Origin: Mariniradius saccharolyticus AK6
GTDB lineage: Bacteria > Bacteroidota > Bacteroidia > Cytophagales > Cyclobacteriaceae
Reading direction: 5' to 3'
Length of the DNA: 64,000 nt
NCBI RefSeq assembly: GCF_000330725.2
Contig: NZ_AMZY02000007.1
Span: 248,001 to 312,000, forward strand
How positions within the stretch are numbered: position 1 is the first letter of the stretch; each line of letters begins with the position of its first letter. The notes under the pieces are model-generated. The model saw only the letters and a program-made list of their open reading frames with translations. It did no database searches and was not told where the DNA came from. A program made the position numbers and the translations under genes. Shown here piece by piece: positions 52,701 to 61,879 of this stretch.

Positions 52701-55700
52701 TCTCGGAAAGGGATGGCATTGCCTATCAAAGAATCCTGAAAAAGAATCAATTTCAACTTGATAAAAAAGCAGCAAATAGGAAAGAACTAGATCAGGAAAT
52801 AACCAAGCTGATCAGAATGCCATTTCATCTGGAAAAAGACCATATGGTCAGGGCATGTCTAATTACATTGGGAACGGACGAATACTGTTTGGTCATTACC
52901 ATGCACCATATCGCCTCGGATGGATGGTCGTCTTCTATCCTAAAAAGGGAGCTTAAGGAACTATACCGAGCTTTTTCAAATGGATTTAGACCAGATTTAC
53001 CCGAGCTCCCCCACCAATACTCAGATTATGCATTATGGCAGAGAAATATTATTGCCAAGGATGCTTTCAAATCAAAATTAGACTATTGGAAAAAAAGACT
53101 TCGGGATACTACCCCACTCCAACTTCCTACCGACTTCACCAGGCCTTCGGTTCTTAGCACTAAGGGCGATGTTCATCGATTTTCAATTGATTCTGAGTTA
53201 GTCCTGCAACTCAAAAATTTAGCAAAAAATCAGAAATCAACGCTATTCATGACCCTGTTAGCAGCATATAAAGTCCTGCTTTATCGGTATAGCGGTCAAG
53301 AAGATATATGTGTCGGTACACCCATTGCAGGAAGAGAAAACAAGGAAACTGAAGATTTGATAGGCTTCTTTGTGAATACACTTGCTCTTCGAACGGAAGT
53401 GAAAAACTCCTTGAGATTCGCTGATTTTTTAACCCAAGTCAAAACATCTACTATGGAAGCTTTTGAAGCCCAGGAAGTTCCTTTTGAGATGATTGTTGGC
53501 GAATTAGGCCAGGAGCGAGACCTGAGTAGAAACCCGATTTTCCAGGTTCTTTTTGTTTTGCAAAACGTCCCGGATTCCAAATTCGAAATAGCTGGGGCAG
53601 AAGTGTCCGAGAAAGGGTTTGAGCACTTCACTTCTAAGTTCGATATGACTTTTGAACTTACTGAGACCAAAGATGGAATCCGGGGGGCGCTGGAATTTTG
53701 CACCGATCTTTTTAAAAAAGAAACCATCACCAGCTTTGTGTCTCACTACATGAAGCTCTTACGGTCAATATGTGATAATCCGACCGAAAATATCGGATCA
53801 TTGAAGATCCTGCAAGATCATGAAGAGAGACAAATTCTTGAATCCTTTAACAAAACCCACAACCCAATTCAGGAAAATATCACGATTCTTGACCTCTTCG
53901 AAAGTGAAGTCAAGAAAAACCCTGAAGCGGTAGCGGTTGCTTTTGAAGGCACGAAACTTAGCTACTTCGATCTTGACAAGAAGTCAAATCAGCTGGCCAG
54001 TTATTTGATCACCAAAGGAATTAAGAATGAAGAGCTGGTTCCTATTTGCCTTGACAGATCGTTCGAAATGATCATCGGGATTTTGGGTGTTTTAAAGGCA
54101 GGCGGAGCATACGTACCAATAGATCCAACCTACCCAGAAGACAGGATCAGTTTTATGCTCAATGACTCAGGTGCCAAAGTTGTTTTGACCACCTCCGACC
54201 GGACTGAAAAAATTCCTGGTCCCTTTGAAATCATTTGTCTCGACAAGTTTGACAGCGAATTAGAATTTGAATCAAATCATCTGAATGATAGGGAAATTAG
54301 TAAAAACAACCTTGCATATGTGATTTATACCTCAGGGTCAACCGGAAAACCAAAAGGTGTCCAAATTGAGCACGGGGGATTAGTTGCGTCTACTCTGGCA
54401 AGGCATTCTTATTATGGCAATACGGGTTCAGTCTTGTTGATACCATCATTCGCATTTGATTCATCTGTTGCAGTGATTTTTGGAGCTTTGACCACCGGCA
54501 GCCAACTGATCCTTTGCAAAAGTGAATTCATTAAAAGCCCCCATCATATCCAAAAATTGCTGAAGGACACTGAAACTCTACTTTGTGTCCCATCTTACTA
54601 CAGGTTCTTGCAGGAAGAGGAATTGCTTTCAGATTCCAAATTGGTGAATGTCATTCTTGCCGGGGAAAATCTGGACCAATCTCTTGTGAAGCTGCATTTC
54701 GACAAAACCAAAAATGTGAATTTATTCAATGAATATGGTCCAACTGAAGGAACCGTTTGGGCTTCTGTGGCCCAGATTCATTCGCCAGAAGAAAAAGTCA
54801 CAATCGGAAAACCGATAGATCACACGAAAATATTCATTGTCAACAAAGACAATCAGCTCAACCCAGTCAATGTCCCCGGGGAGTTATGTATTTCAGGAAA
54901 AGGTGTGGCAAGAGGCTACTTGAACAACCCTGAACTTACGATGGAAAAGTTTGTCAAAAATCCATTTAGCTTATCTGGTGATGAAAAGATGTACAGGACT
55001 GGCGACCTCGCGAGTTGGCTTCCCGATGGCAACATCGAGTATTTGGGTAGAATTGATGACCAAGTGAAAATCAGGGGATACAGGATAGAATTAGGAGAAG
55101 TCGAACAAGCATTGTACAGCCATGGAAAGGTCGAGCAATGTATAGTGATTGCAAGATCATTGGGCAAAAGAAAAGACATTGCACTAATAGCTTATACGAC
55201 AGGCGAAGCCACCGCAGAAGAACTAAGATCGTATCTGAAAGAAAAGCTGCCAAACTATATGGTCCCCGGCCACTTTGTGAAATTGGCCAGTTTACCCTTG
55301 ACAAGTAATGGGAAGGTAAATAGAAAAAGTCTTCCCGACCCTGACGACACAGGGATGCAGGGTGTAGAATATATAGCTCCAATAACAGACGAAGAGAGAT
55401 TTCTAGCAAAAAAATGGTCAGAAGTATTGCGGGTGAAAGAATCGGGGATCGGATTGGCGACTGACTTCTTCGCTTTAGGCGGAGATAGTATAAAGGCAAT
55501 ACAGATTGTAGCCAGGCTACGAACCGGAGGATATGAGTTAAAGATATCGGATGTGATGAGTAGTAGCAGGTTGGTAGACATGGCCTCCAAACTGCGTACT
55601 TTGACAAGAGTGATAGATCAAGCACCTGTAGAAGGTGAGGTTATGTTGAGTCCGATACAGTGTGGTTTTCTGGAAAATAGTTTTGCAAAGGGAACCGAAG

Positions 55701-58700
55701 AAATCAAAGACCTTTTTCATCAAAGCTTCATGTTTTGTTTACCAGGTGGTGTAACTGAACTAGAAGTTAGGGCTGTTATGGAAAAGATAGTCGCACACCA
55801 CGACGCATTACGTATGCGATACCAGAAGTCGGAAGAAGGTGTGTGGAAACAATACAACGAAGGGCTTATAGGGGACTATTATATACTTGAAGAAACAACA
55901 CTACCTAACGACAGAGACGATTTCAAAAGTAGTCAAAGCCGATTCTTTGAGGAGCATGGTACTCGCCTAAAGCAGCGTGTTAGCTTTAGAAAAGGCCCTC
56001 TTATTGGCGTCGGATTATACCACGATGTTGAAAACAATGAAAGCCACTTGCTGCTCTGCATACATCATATGGTGATAGATCTGGTATCATGGCGTATTTT
56101 GTTTGAAGATATTGATATTCTACTGAATCAATACCGAAACGGAGAAGACTTAGCGTTGCCTGAAAAAACCGATAGTTATCGCTATTGGATGGAACGTAAC
56201 GCAGACTATGCGAATGGACACCTGGTCGAGCGCCAGCGACCGTTCTGGGACCAGCAAATTAAAAGGAAAGTTGACAAAATTGCTGCCGAAAACCCAGAAG
56301 GAAGAAATCTATTTGGTGTAAGTAAGCGTGTTGGTTTTACTTTAAGTAGGGAACAAACGGCGCAAGTCTATCAAGGGATGAATGGCCTGAACAAGGTGGA
56401 GATCAATACCTTATTGTTGGCGGCATTATCAAGAGCATTGAAGGATGTGTTTGGCACAAATGTAGTAAGGGTATTACTCGAGGGCCATGGAAGAGAGGGA
56501 TATCTGGAGAAAACTGACATAAGCCGAACCGTAGGTTGGTTTACAAGTATATACCCGTTTGTTTTGATCACCGGGGATGAAAGTGTGGAGTCAGTTTTAA
56601 TGCTCCAAGACACGCTAAATAACGTTCCTGATAAAGGAGTAGGTTATGGTATATTGCGTTACCTGCACAAGCACCGACTGCCCGAGCTGGAAGACGCCGA
56701 CGTGAGTTTTAATTTCTTTGGGGATTTTAGCAAGCTAGCGGGAAAAGAAGAGAACCCAACGTTAGCATCACCCTCCTCGAACCGTAGAAATAGTGCTAAG
56801 GCGATTCTCAATTACTCTAAATATGGACACGGTGCTGATGTCCACCCAGACATAGAACGTGAGACTGAATTAGAGGTAAGTGGACAAAGTCAAGATGGCT
56901 GCTTGGAAATGAGTATTCAGTACAGTTCCGAGCGTATGGGCGAAGAGTTGATGCAACTACTCGCTGTGAGTTATAAAACACATTTGCTCAAAATCAGTGA
57001 AAGCTTAAGCACCTACGAAAAACCGGTCCAATTACCAAGCAGCTTTACCTATAAGGGCTTAACCATGCAACAGGTAGAAAAGCTAACGCAGGAATATGGG
57101 ACCATTGAGGACGTTTACCAATTGAGCCCAATGCAGCAAGGCATATATTTCCACGCCTTGTCAGAACCTGAAAGTCACGCATACTTTATTCAACTAGCTT
57201 ATGGCCTTAGTGGATTTTTGGATATAGATAAGCTAAAGGATGCGTTTAGTAAGACAATAAAAAGGCACGCTGTGTTACGGACCATTTTCAGAAGAGATTT
57301 GGGAGATGATCCGTTGCAGGTAGTATTAAAGGATAATAATATAGACTTTAGGTATGAAGATATCAGAGAAAAGGAAAAAACAGCACAAAAAGACTATCTC
57401 AAACAGGCAAAAGAGGCAGATATCGCCGAGGGTTTTGATTTGAGTGTAGGTCCCTTGGTGAGGTTGACTGTTCTTCAACTATCCGAAGACACCTTTTTTC
57501 AAATATGGAGCACCCATCATTTGATTATCGATGGCTGGAGTACCAATCGAGTACTATATGAGTTTGATCAATATTACAAATCTCTCATAGGGAATAATCA
57601 AACCATACTAAATACACCTGAGCCTTTTAGTCATTACATAGCGTGGTTGGACCAGGTGGATCGTGAAACCAGTATTTCCTACTGGAAGAACTACTTGAGC
57701 GGATATGAAACCAAAGCCTTTCTGCCCTTTGACAGTGACGGGATGTCGACCGATACAACGTATTTAGCAAGTGATTATGAATTTTGGCTGGACAAGGAGC
57801 TCACAGAAAAATTAACCGACCTTGCTTCAAAAGAAAAAACGACATTAAATACGATTATCCAGAGTGCCTGGGGGGTATTACTTAGCAGATATAACAATAC
57901 CCAAGATGTAGTCTTTGGCTCTGTAGTTTCAGGGCGTCCATCGCAGCTCAAGGACATTCAGGAGATGATTGGGATTTTCATCAACACTGTACCTCAGCGG
58001 GTGAGTTACTCTGGACAAACCACTTTCAAAGATCTATTACAATCAATACATCAATCCTTTATCGCAGGTGAACCCCACCATTATTTGAGTTTAGCGGAAA
58101 TTCAGCGTCAAAGTGACTTGGGGTCAAATTTGATTGATCAGCTTTTGATTTTTGAGAATTATCCAATATCCGGTCAGCCAGAGGATGCTATCGCGCCTTC
58201 ACAATCAAAAAATAAAGAAGAGGTTAAAATTATTAGTGAGACTGTAGAATTGTTTGAGCAGATGACCTATGATTTCACTTTGATGGCGGCTTTGGAGGAT
58301 AGGTTGTTCTTTCGAATGAAATTTAATAGGGCAAGATACAGTGAGGGATCAATTAAGCGATTAGAGAGACAGTGGAAGCAATTGCTAATGGAAATAACAA
58401 ATGATGCAACTATCCCGGTTAACCATTTGGAAATTCTGCCCGAAGAAGAAAAGACCCATCTGTTTGAATCACTGAATGGTTCAAGAGTTTTGTCACCTTT
58501 GGAAAAAACAATTGTTGAATTAATACAAGAACAAGTCGATAAAACCCCTGAAGATATAGCCTTAAAGTATGATGGAACTGCTCTCACCTACAGGGAACTT
58601 AACGAGACATCCAATCAACTTGCTCACTACCTCCTTAGCCGTTATGATATAGAGCCTGATGTTTTAGTGGGTATTGAGTTGGAACGCAATGAATGGATGG

Positions 58701-61036
58701 TGATAAGTATTTTAGCTATTATAAAAGCGGGAGGCGCCTATGTTCCAATCGACCCAAATTATCCTTTAGCACGAAAAGAGTTTATAAAACAAGACAGCGG
58801 TATTTTATTTTGCCTCAACATTGACACTCTCCTTGATTTCAAAAAAGAGTGGAAAGACTGTGTTAAAAGCAATCTCCCCGCTCCGATCACTGCAGACAAT
58901 TTAGTCTATTGCATTTACACCTCCGGTTCAACGGGCAACCCCAAAGCCGTAACTATTGAGCATAAGCAGTTATCATCATATGTTATGTTCAACAAAGAAT
59001 ACTTTTTCAAAAGTATTGAGAACTCAATGCATACAAATTGGTATGCTGTAACAAATTACACCTTCGATATTTCCGTTTTCGAAATTCTGGGCTCACTAGC
59101 TATGGGCTTCACAATAAATCTCAATCCTATTGGAAACACAGAATATCTTCTCAGCTCTATTGCCGCCAATCCCCATGGAGTCCTGCAAATTACGCCCTCC
59201 TATTTTGAGGAACTTATTTTGGACGAAAAAGCCAAGACCATATTACCGTCATTGGGTGTATTGCTAATAGGGGGAGAAGCGATGGGTGAAAAGGTCTTTT
59301 CATTTATCAAAGATTATCTGCCTCAAAACACCGTGTTTAATGTCTATGGGCCTACCGAAGCTACCATTTGGAGTACGGCTTTTCTATTAACAGGCGCAAA
59401 AAAAGTATTGTTGGGAAAACCGCTCGGCAATGAATCGATTTACATCCTAAACCATGACCTAAATTTGGTGCCAATTGGAAGCATAGGTGAAATATGCATT
59501 GGTGGCGTAGGTCTTGCCAGGGGTTACTTAAATCGACCCGACCTGACCAGAGAAAAATTCATTGAGAATCCTTTTAAGGCAGGAGAACGCATATATCGAA
59601 CCGGCGATTTGGGCAGATTGAGAGAAGATGGGGATCTAGAGTATTTGGGCAGAATTGATGATCAAATCAAAATCAGAGGGCATCGGATAGAGCTAGGCGA
59701 GATCGAGAAAGCGTTGGCAAGGCACCCAAAATCTGGACAATGTGTAGTAATAGCAAGAGCATTAAGAAATACCAAAGACAAGGAACTGATCGCCTATACA
59801 ACTGGCGACGCTACAGCCAAAGATCTTAAAAATCACGTTAAGGATTTGCTTCCCAGCTACATGGTTCCCAACTATTTTGTGAGGTTGTCTAGTATCCCGT
59901 TGACCAGCAATGGAAAAATTGACAGGAAGGCTCTGCCAAACGTGGAAAATAAAGAAATAGTTACCTCAAGTTATGTCGAACCAAGAAAGGGTCTGGAGAA
60001 ACAAATTGCCGCACTTTGGCAAAGAATCCTTGGTTTGGACAGGGTAAGTATTGAAGATGATTTCTTTGAAATTGGCGGACATTCGATTCTTGCTGTAAAG
60101 GTAATTTCCGCAATGGAAAAAGAATTAGGATTAAAGCTTTCCATAAACCTGATATTCAAATATCCAAGCATTTCTTCATTAGCAAAAGCTATCGAAAACA
60201 GACATGAGAATCAGAAAAGTTGGAACTCCTTAGTTCCGATAAAACCATCCGGAACTAAGCCACCACTTTTCATTATTCACGGTGTCGGCTCGACGGTTTC
60301 CATTTATTACACGTTGGCGAAATACATTGATAACGACCAACCGATATTTGGCTTTCAACCAAAAGGTTTGGACGGAATTGAAGTGCCAAACAATTCTGTT
60401 GAAGAGATGGCTGCGTATTATATTTCTCTCATGATCAAACAATATCCTTCTGGCCCGTATTGTATTGCCGGTTATTCATTTGGAGGATATGTAGCCTACG
60501 AAATGGCTCGTCAACTTAAAGCAATGGGCAGAGAAGTATTCAAGCTAATTCTCTTTGACACATCTGCGTATGAAGATGAAGCAAAACTCTCTTGGTTGAA
60601 AAAATTAAAACTCCAACTGGGTAAAAGGATAGTAAATCTGGGTTTCGCATTTCAGGAACCAGAAGGATTCTACGAACAAAAAAGAAGGTCTTTTGAAAGA
60701 AAGAAGGACCAAGTTTTGATCAAATTAAATCTAAAGGCCAGGCCGGAAACCCTGAAAGACCTAGGAAGTATCATAAAGGTCCTTGCAAGTAACAATGTGA
60801 GAATTCTAAGAAATTACAAGTTGGAAAATTACGCCGGTGACCTATATTTATTTAAGGCCAGACACAGGCCTTTCTATGTAGAGGACACCAAGTATTACGG
60901 TTGGGGTCCTTTGGTAGAAAGGGTCCATATAGTGAATGTATCCGGCCATCATGACAATATTTTCAAGAAGCCAGAAATCCTCAAAGAAATGGCCTCTAAG
61001 ATCCAAATGGTCCTTGATGAACGTCCCGGAAAATGA
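46787..61036 (+). CDS. Four-module non-ribosomal peptide synthetase
   Basis: This 4749-residue NRPS contains a C-terminal half of a condensation domain (lacks HHxxxDG), then A1 (YTSGSTGKPKG near 432) and T1 (GGHSLLAMK near 815). Next come C2 (HHIAFDG near 1001), A2 (1473) and T2 (1855), then C3 (HHIASDG near 2039), A3 (2514) and T3 (GGDSIKA near 2899). An epimerisation domain follows (HHMVIDLVSW near 3093, EGHGRE, PDKGVGYG, FNFFGDF). It ends with C4 (HHLIIDGWS near 3577), A4 (4044), T4 (GGHSILAVK, 4430) and a thioesterase (GYSFGG near 4562). It predicts a four-residue peptide with a D-residue third, released or cyclised by the thioesterase. No MbtH or transporter is nearby. It overlaps the PPTase by 4 bp. 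Confidence 0.95.
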   Translation: MAFSKSPNNQSATAFSQLVNDYWVNKFTGIEELQLPKDPLKSSTERKDENVLSFFLKKDLLEAISDNFNHNTKSPVIILFGALRILLNRYSGQDDFCIGTTIKRSNFFHSNGERINNDYLNILPIRAKLDGNGQFGEFIQTIGEDLEEAKSHSQISVDHLISYLGKKNEKDLRILFPVVFDYQENVELDVSSQLSKIDLEKFNSVLWFGFAEHADKIEATITFDTEFYCLESIKRMSSHFLTLLESVQSNPRVSLGLLNIIPLEEKDLLMKSFNDTESPLPDGKTILDLFEQQVGTNPDALAVEFEGNQLSYRQLDAKSNQLANFLINNGLKPERPVPICIDRSLEMIIGIFGILKSGGAYVPIDPSFPKDRIDYMIEDIKANFVICSSETAPNFTGKAKLVIMDKEMGAFLKIPSTKPSFLLSPENLAYIIYTSGSTGKPKGAIVDHRNLINFSISLTKIVGYDSSTRQLSVTTFIFDAFCLELFVPLINGGAVFLVKKEIAMDGFSLARKIAEVRPTHMQATPSGWQVLLGSGWKNKEGIIMTTGGEALMEETKNLLAQTGTLWNLYGPTETTITSTFKKMEVGDKVTIGKPIDNTSVYILSAGGSLNPIGIPGELCIGGDGVGRGYLNRPELTSQKFVPNPFGNIRGDKMYRTGDLARWLPDGNIEYLGRMDDQVKIRGYRIELGEIESVVLLYPGVKQSVVLARENGHGDKKLIGYVVCEGDFEKESAITFLKSKLPEYMVPTLWLQLEKLPINFSGKIDKKALPDVTGPDIQNSDYSPPKTDLENKLANIWKSVLGLERVGIRDDFFALGGHSLLAMKVIATIRHEIGLELSIGEMFNYPTISQQIDILEPRNIGKYGIIQLETTERHELIPLSYNQQSLWFIDQLSGSIQYHIPIVFRIEGDLSKKALQKALVEIVNRHEILRTVVSEKDGDVFQKILEKNLFELKSKEVPKEELAKEIAEIVKSPFDLTCDHMIRAWLLSHGDETQILVIILHHIAFDGTSTSIFKTELWENYKAFSKGSSPNLPSPKHQYVDYAVWQRKIIGSSSYQSKLEHWKYSLQGTTPIQVPTDFIRPAVISSKGDIVRFTIGQEIINNVYAIGQRQNATLFMTLLTAFKVLLHRHSQQEDICVGTPVSGREMQEFEEMIGFFVNSIPIRTKLAGNVSFNDLLNKVRSKTIDAFDNGQIPFELIVESLEIKRDLSRNPLFQVLFVLHSESENSFQTENTKWTAINYNQSTSRFDFAFELTETRKGLGGMVEFSTDLFAKETIERMVDHYKTLLVSITENPTERIDKLKMMGSEEEILILKQFNNTKSDYPKNETVVSLFEKTAKQFPNNLAVVAGGQSINYNELDQRANKFANYLILKGVKSENPVPLCVDRSIDMVIGILGILKAGGALVPVDPSLPVERIDYMLEDTGADFVICNSSTSHKVANHKKLIFDQESEEINSMSSINPLTSPNPENLFDIIYTSGSTGKPKGVMVEHRNLVNFLFSMTKDVDFNPSSSVLSVTTYSFDIFYLELFLPLYQGGCVFLADKETSLDGYRLAKEIEEKAPSHMQATPSGWQVLLESGWNNPTGLKMLVGGEALKEETKNALSSLGTLWNLYGPTETTIWSTFNKMESSKKVNIGKPIANTSIYILGSGDQPNPIGIPGELCIGGDGVGRGYLNRPELTSEKFVPDPFSGNKNARFYRTGDLAKWLPDGNIEYLGRIDDQIKIRGHRIELGEIETVLQQHEGIKQAVVAVKQDNFGINRLIGYVICRHPFDKDGVISFLKGKLPDYMVPNIWMELDAFPLTFNGKINRKALPEPATEFIETTKYEAPKTELQKKVSGIWRRILGVEKVGLNDDFFELGGHSLMAMRAVAALRQETGLLLSISDLFANPTLKMLTDILAAKEIGDGNFRVMVPDERPEILPLSHNQLSIWFIHQLEGSIQYHIPIIFDIRGKIDTRSLDNALVEIVNRHEILRTVISERDGIAYQRILKKNQFQLDKKAANRKELDQEITKLIRMPFHLEKDHMVRACLITLGTDEYCLVITMHHIASDGWSSSILKRELKELYRAFSNGFRPDLPELPHQYSDYALWQRNIIAKDAFKSKLDYWKKRLRDTTPLQLPTDFTRPSVLSTKGDVHRFSIDSELVLQLKNLAKNQKSTLFMTLLAAYKVLLYRYSGQEDICVGTPIAGRENKETEDLIGFFVNTLALRTEVKNSLRFADFLTQVKTSTMEAFEAQEVPFEMIVGELGQERDLSRNPIFQVLFVLQNVPDSKFEIAGAEVSEKGFEHFTSKFDMTFELTETKDGIRGALEFCTDLFKKETITSFVSHYMKLLRSICDNPTENIGSLKILQDHEERQILESFNKTHNPIQENITILDLFESEVKKNPEAVAVAFEGTKLSYFDLDKKSNQLASYLITKGIKNEELVPICLDRSFEMIIGILGVLKAGGAYVPIDPTYPEDRISFMLNDSGAKVVLTTSDRTEKIPGPFEIICLDKFDSELEFESNHLNDREISKNNLAYVIYTSGSTGKPKGVQIEHGGLVASTLARHSYYGNTGSVLLIPSFAFDSSVAVIFGALTTGSQLILCKSEFIKSPHHIQKLLKDTETLLCVPSYYRFLQEEELLSDSKLVNVILAGENLDQSLVKLHFDKTKNVNLFNEYGPTEGTVWASVAQIHSPEEKVTIGKPIDHTKIFIVNKDNQLNPVNVPGELCISGKGVARGYLNNPELTMEKFVKNPFSLSGDEKMYRTGDLASWLPDGNIEYLGRIDDQVKIRGYRIELGEVEQALYSHGKVEQCIVIARSLGKRKDIALIAYTTGEATAEELRSYLKEKLPNYMVPGHFVKLASLPLTSNGKVNRKSLPDPDDTGMQGVEYIAPITDEERFLAKKWSEVLRVKESGIGLATDFFALGGDSIKAIQIVARLRTGGYELKISDVMSSSRLVDMASKLRTLTRVIDQAPVEGEVMLSPIQCGFLENSFAKGTEEIKDLFHQSFMFCLPGGVTELEVRAVMEKIVAHHDALRMRYQKSEEGVWKQYNEGLIGDYYILEETTLPNDRDDFKSSQSRFFEEHGTRLKQRVSFRKGPLIGVGLYHDVENNESHLLLCIHHMVIDLVSWRILFEDIDILLNQYRNGEDLALPEKTDSYRYWMERNADYANGHLVERQRPFWDQQIKRKVDKIAAENPEGRNLFGVSKRVGFTLSREQTAQVYQGMNGLNKVEINTLLLAALSRALKDVFGTNVVRVLLEGHGREGYLEKTDISRTVGWFTSIYPFVLITGDESVESVLMLQDTLNNVPDKGVGYGILRYLHKHRLPELEDADVSFNFFGDFSKLAGKEENPTLASPSSNRRNSAKAILNYSKYGHGADVHPDIERETELEVSGQSQDGCLEMSIQYSSERMGEELMQLLAVSYKTHLLKISESLSTYEKPVQLPSSFTYKGLTMQQVEKLTQEYGTIEDVYQLSPMQQGIYFHALSEPESHAYFIQLAYGLSGFLDIDKLKDAFSKTIKRHAVLRTIFRRDLGDDPLQVVLKDNNIDFRYEDIREKEKTAQKDYLKQAKEADIAEGFDLSVGPLVRLTVLQLSEDTFFQIWSTHHLIIDGWSTNRVLYEFDQYYKSLIGNNQTILNTPEPFSHYIAWLDQVDRETSISYWKNYLSGYETKAFLPFDSDGMSTDTTYLASDYEFWLDKELTEKLTDLASKEKTTLNTIIQSAWGVLLSRYNNTQDVVFGSVVSGRPSQLKDIQEMIGIFINTVPQRVSYSGQTTFKDLLQSIHQSFIAGEPHHYLSLAEIQRQSDLGSNLIDQLLIFENYPISGQPEDAIAPSQSKNKEEVKIISETVELFEQMTYDFTLMAALEDRLFFRMKFNRARYSEGSIKRLERQWKQLLMEITNDATIPVNHLEILPEEEKTHLFESLNGSRVLSPLEKTIVELIQEQVDKTPEDIALKYDGTALTYRELNETSNQLAHYLLSRYDIEPDVLVGIELERNEWMVISILAIIKAGGAYVPIDPNYPLARKEFIKQDSGILFCLNIDTLLDFKKEWKDCVKSNLPAPITADNLVYCIYTSGSTGNPKAVTIEHKQLSSYVMFNKEYFFKSIENSMHTNWYAVTNYTFDISVFEILGSLAMGFTINLNPIGNTEYLLSSIAANPHGVLQITPSYFEELILDEKAKTILPSLGVLLIGGEAMGEKVFSFIKDYLPQNTVFNVYGPTEATIWSTAFLLTGAKKVLLGKPLGNESIYILNHDLNLVPIGSIGEICIGGVGLARGYLNRPDLTREKFIENPFKAGERIYRTGDLGRLREDGDLEYLGRIDDQIKIRGHRIELGEIEKALARHPKSGQCVVIARALRNTKDKELIAYTTGDATAKDLKNHVKDLLPSYMVPNYFVRLSSIPLTSNGKIDRKALPNVENKEIVTSSYVEPRKGLEKQIAALWQRILGLDRVSIEDDFFEIGGHSILAVKVISAMEKELGLKLSINLIFKYPSISSLAKAIENRHENQKSWNSLVPIKPSGTKPPLFIIHGVGSTVSIYYTLAKYIDNDQPIFGFQPKGLDGIEVPNNSVEEMAAYYISLMIKQYPSGPYCIAGYSFGGYVAYEMARQLKAMGREVFKLILFDTSAYEDEAKLSWLKKLKLQLGKRIVNLGFAFQEPEGFYEQKRRSFERKKDQVLIKLNLKARPETLKDLGSIIKVLASNNVRILRNYKLENYAGDLYLFKARHRPFYVEDTKYYGWGPLVERVHIVNVSGHHDNIFKKPEILKEMASKIQMVLDERPGK

Positions 61037-61764
61037 CCCAAAACCTGTCCATCGCCCTTTTCGATACTTCCCCAACCTGGGAAAATTTCCATTTTGAGCC
61101 ACTTTACGGTAAATCCCATGTTATCAGGGTATGCGTTTCAAGAAATATACATGAGATAGAAGCACAACTTAGACTGCTCAAAAATGAAGAAATAGATAAG
61201 CATGCCAGAATTTTCAAGCAAAGCGACAAGAATATTTTTCTGACCAGTCAAGTTATGAAAAGGGTTTTGTGCGGACTTTATCTGAAAATTTCACCTGCAG
61301 AAACCAACTTTTTATTCACTGAACATAAAAAACCGTATGTCTCAGGTGATCCCAACTTCCACTTCAACATCAGCCATTCCGGAGATTGGGTGGTTTTTCT
61401 TTTCTCCTCATCGCCTTGTGGCATTGATATCGAAAAGATCAAGCCGGACTTTGATTTCGAAGGAATGATGCCATCTGTATTCCATCCAAGGGAGATCGAT
61501 TGGATCAATGGGCAACCTGACAGGAACAGGGCATTTTTCAAGCTGTGGACCATTAAGGAATCCCTGCTCAAGGCCCAAGGCACCGGCCTTATCGATGACC
61601 TCAATCAATGGGACTTGACATCAACACAAAAAATGTCTGACCCTGACTGGCATGTGCAGACTTTTTCGGTCGGAGATGATTACTATTTGAGCACCTGTGT
61701 TAAGGACCATCCTAAGGAATTCAAGTACTTCGAATTTGCTGGCAGCTTTGACTTTCCTTCATAA
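61033..61764 (+). CDS. Sfp-type 4'-phosphopantetheinyl transferase
   Basis: This 243-residue enzyme transfers phosphopantetheine from CoA to the serine of the T domains, activating the synthetase. GIDIE at 130-134 supplies Asp132 and Glu134 for Mg, and WTIKESLLKAQG from 172 gives the conserved KESxxKA block. FNISHSGDWV is the substrate-binding NISHS motif. The start ATG overlaps the NRPS stop (ATGA), so the two are translationally coupled. Length and motifs fit the Sfp group rather than the short AcpS group. Confidence 0.95.
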   Translation: MTQNLSIALFDTSPTWENFHFEPLYGKSHVIRVCVSRNIHEIEAQLRLLKNEEIDKHARIFKQSDKNIFLTSQVMKRVLCGLYLKISPAETNFLFTEHKKPYVSGDPNFHFNISHSGDWVVFLFSSSPCGIDIEKIKPDFDFEGMMPSVFHPREIDWINGQPDRNRAFFKLWTIKESLLKAQGTGLIDDLNQWDLTSTQKMSDPDWHVQTFSVGDDYYLSTCVKDHPKEFKYFEFAGSFDFPS

Positions 61765-61879
61765 AAGTGTGGCGGTTTTCGTTTCTTCATTTTAAAAGTG
61801 TAAAAAGAAACAATTCGATGCCAACCGATGATCATTGCGCAGGTCACCGATTCTTGGGACCGATCAAATGAAACTGTTT

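Noticed and set aside
61781-61811. GTTTCTT/AAGAAAC hairpin after the PPTase gene
   Set aside because: The stem is short and AT-rich with a long loop and no clear T-run; too weak to call a terminator.
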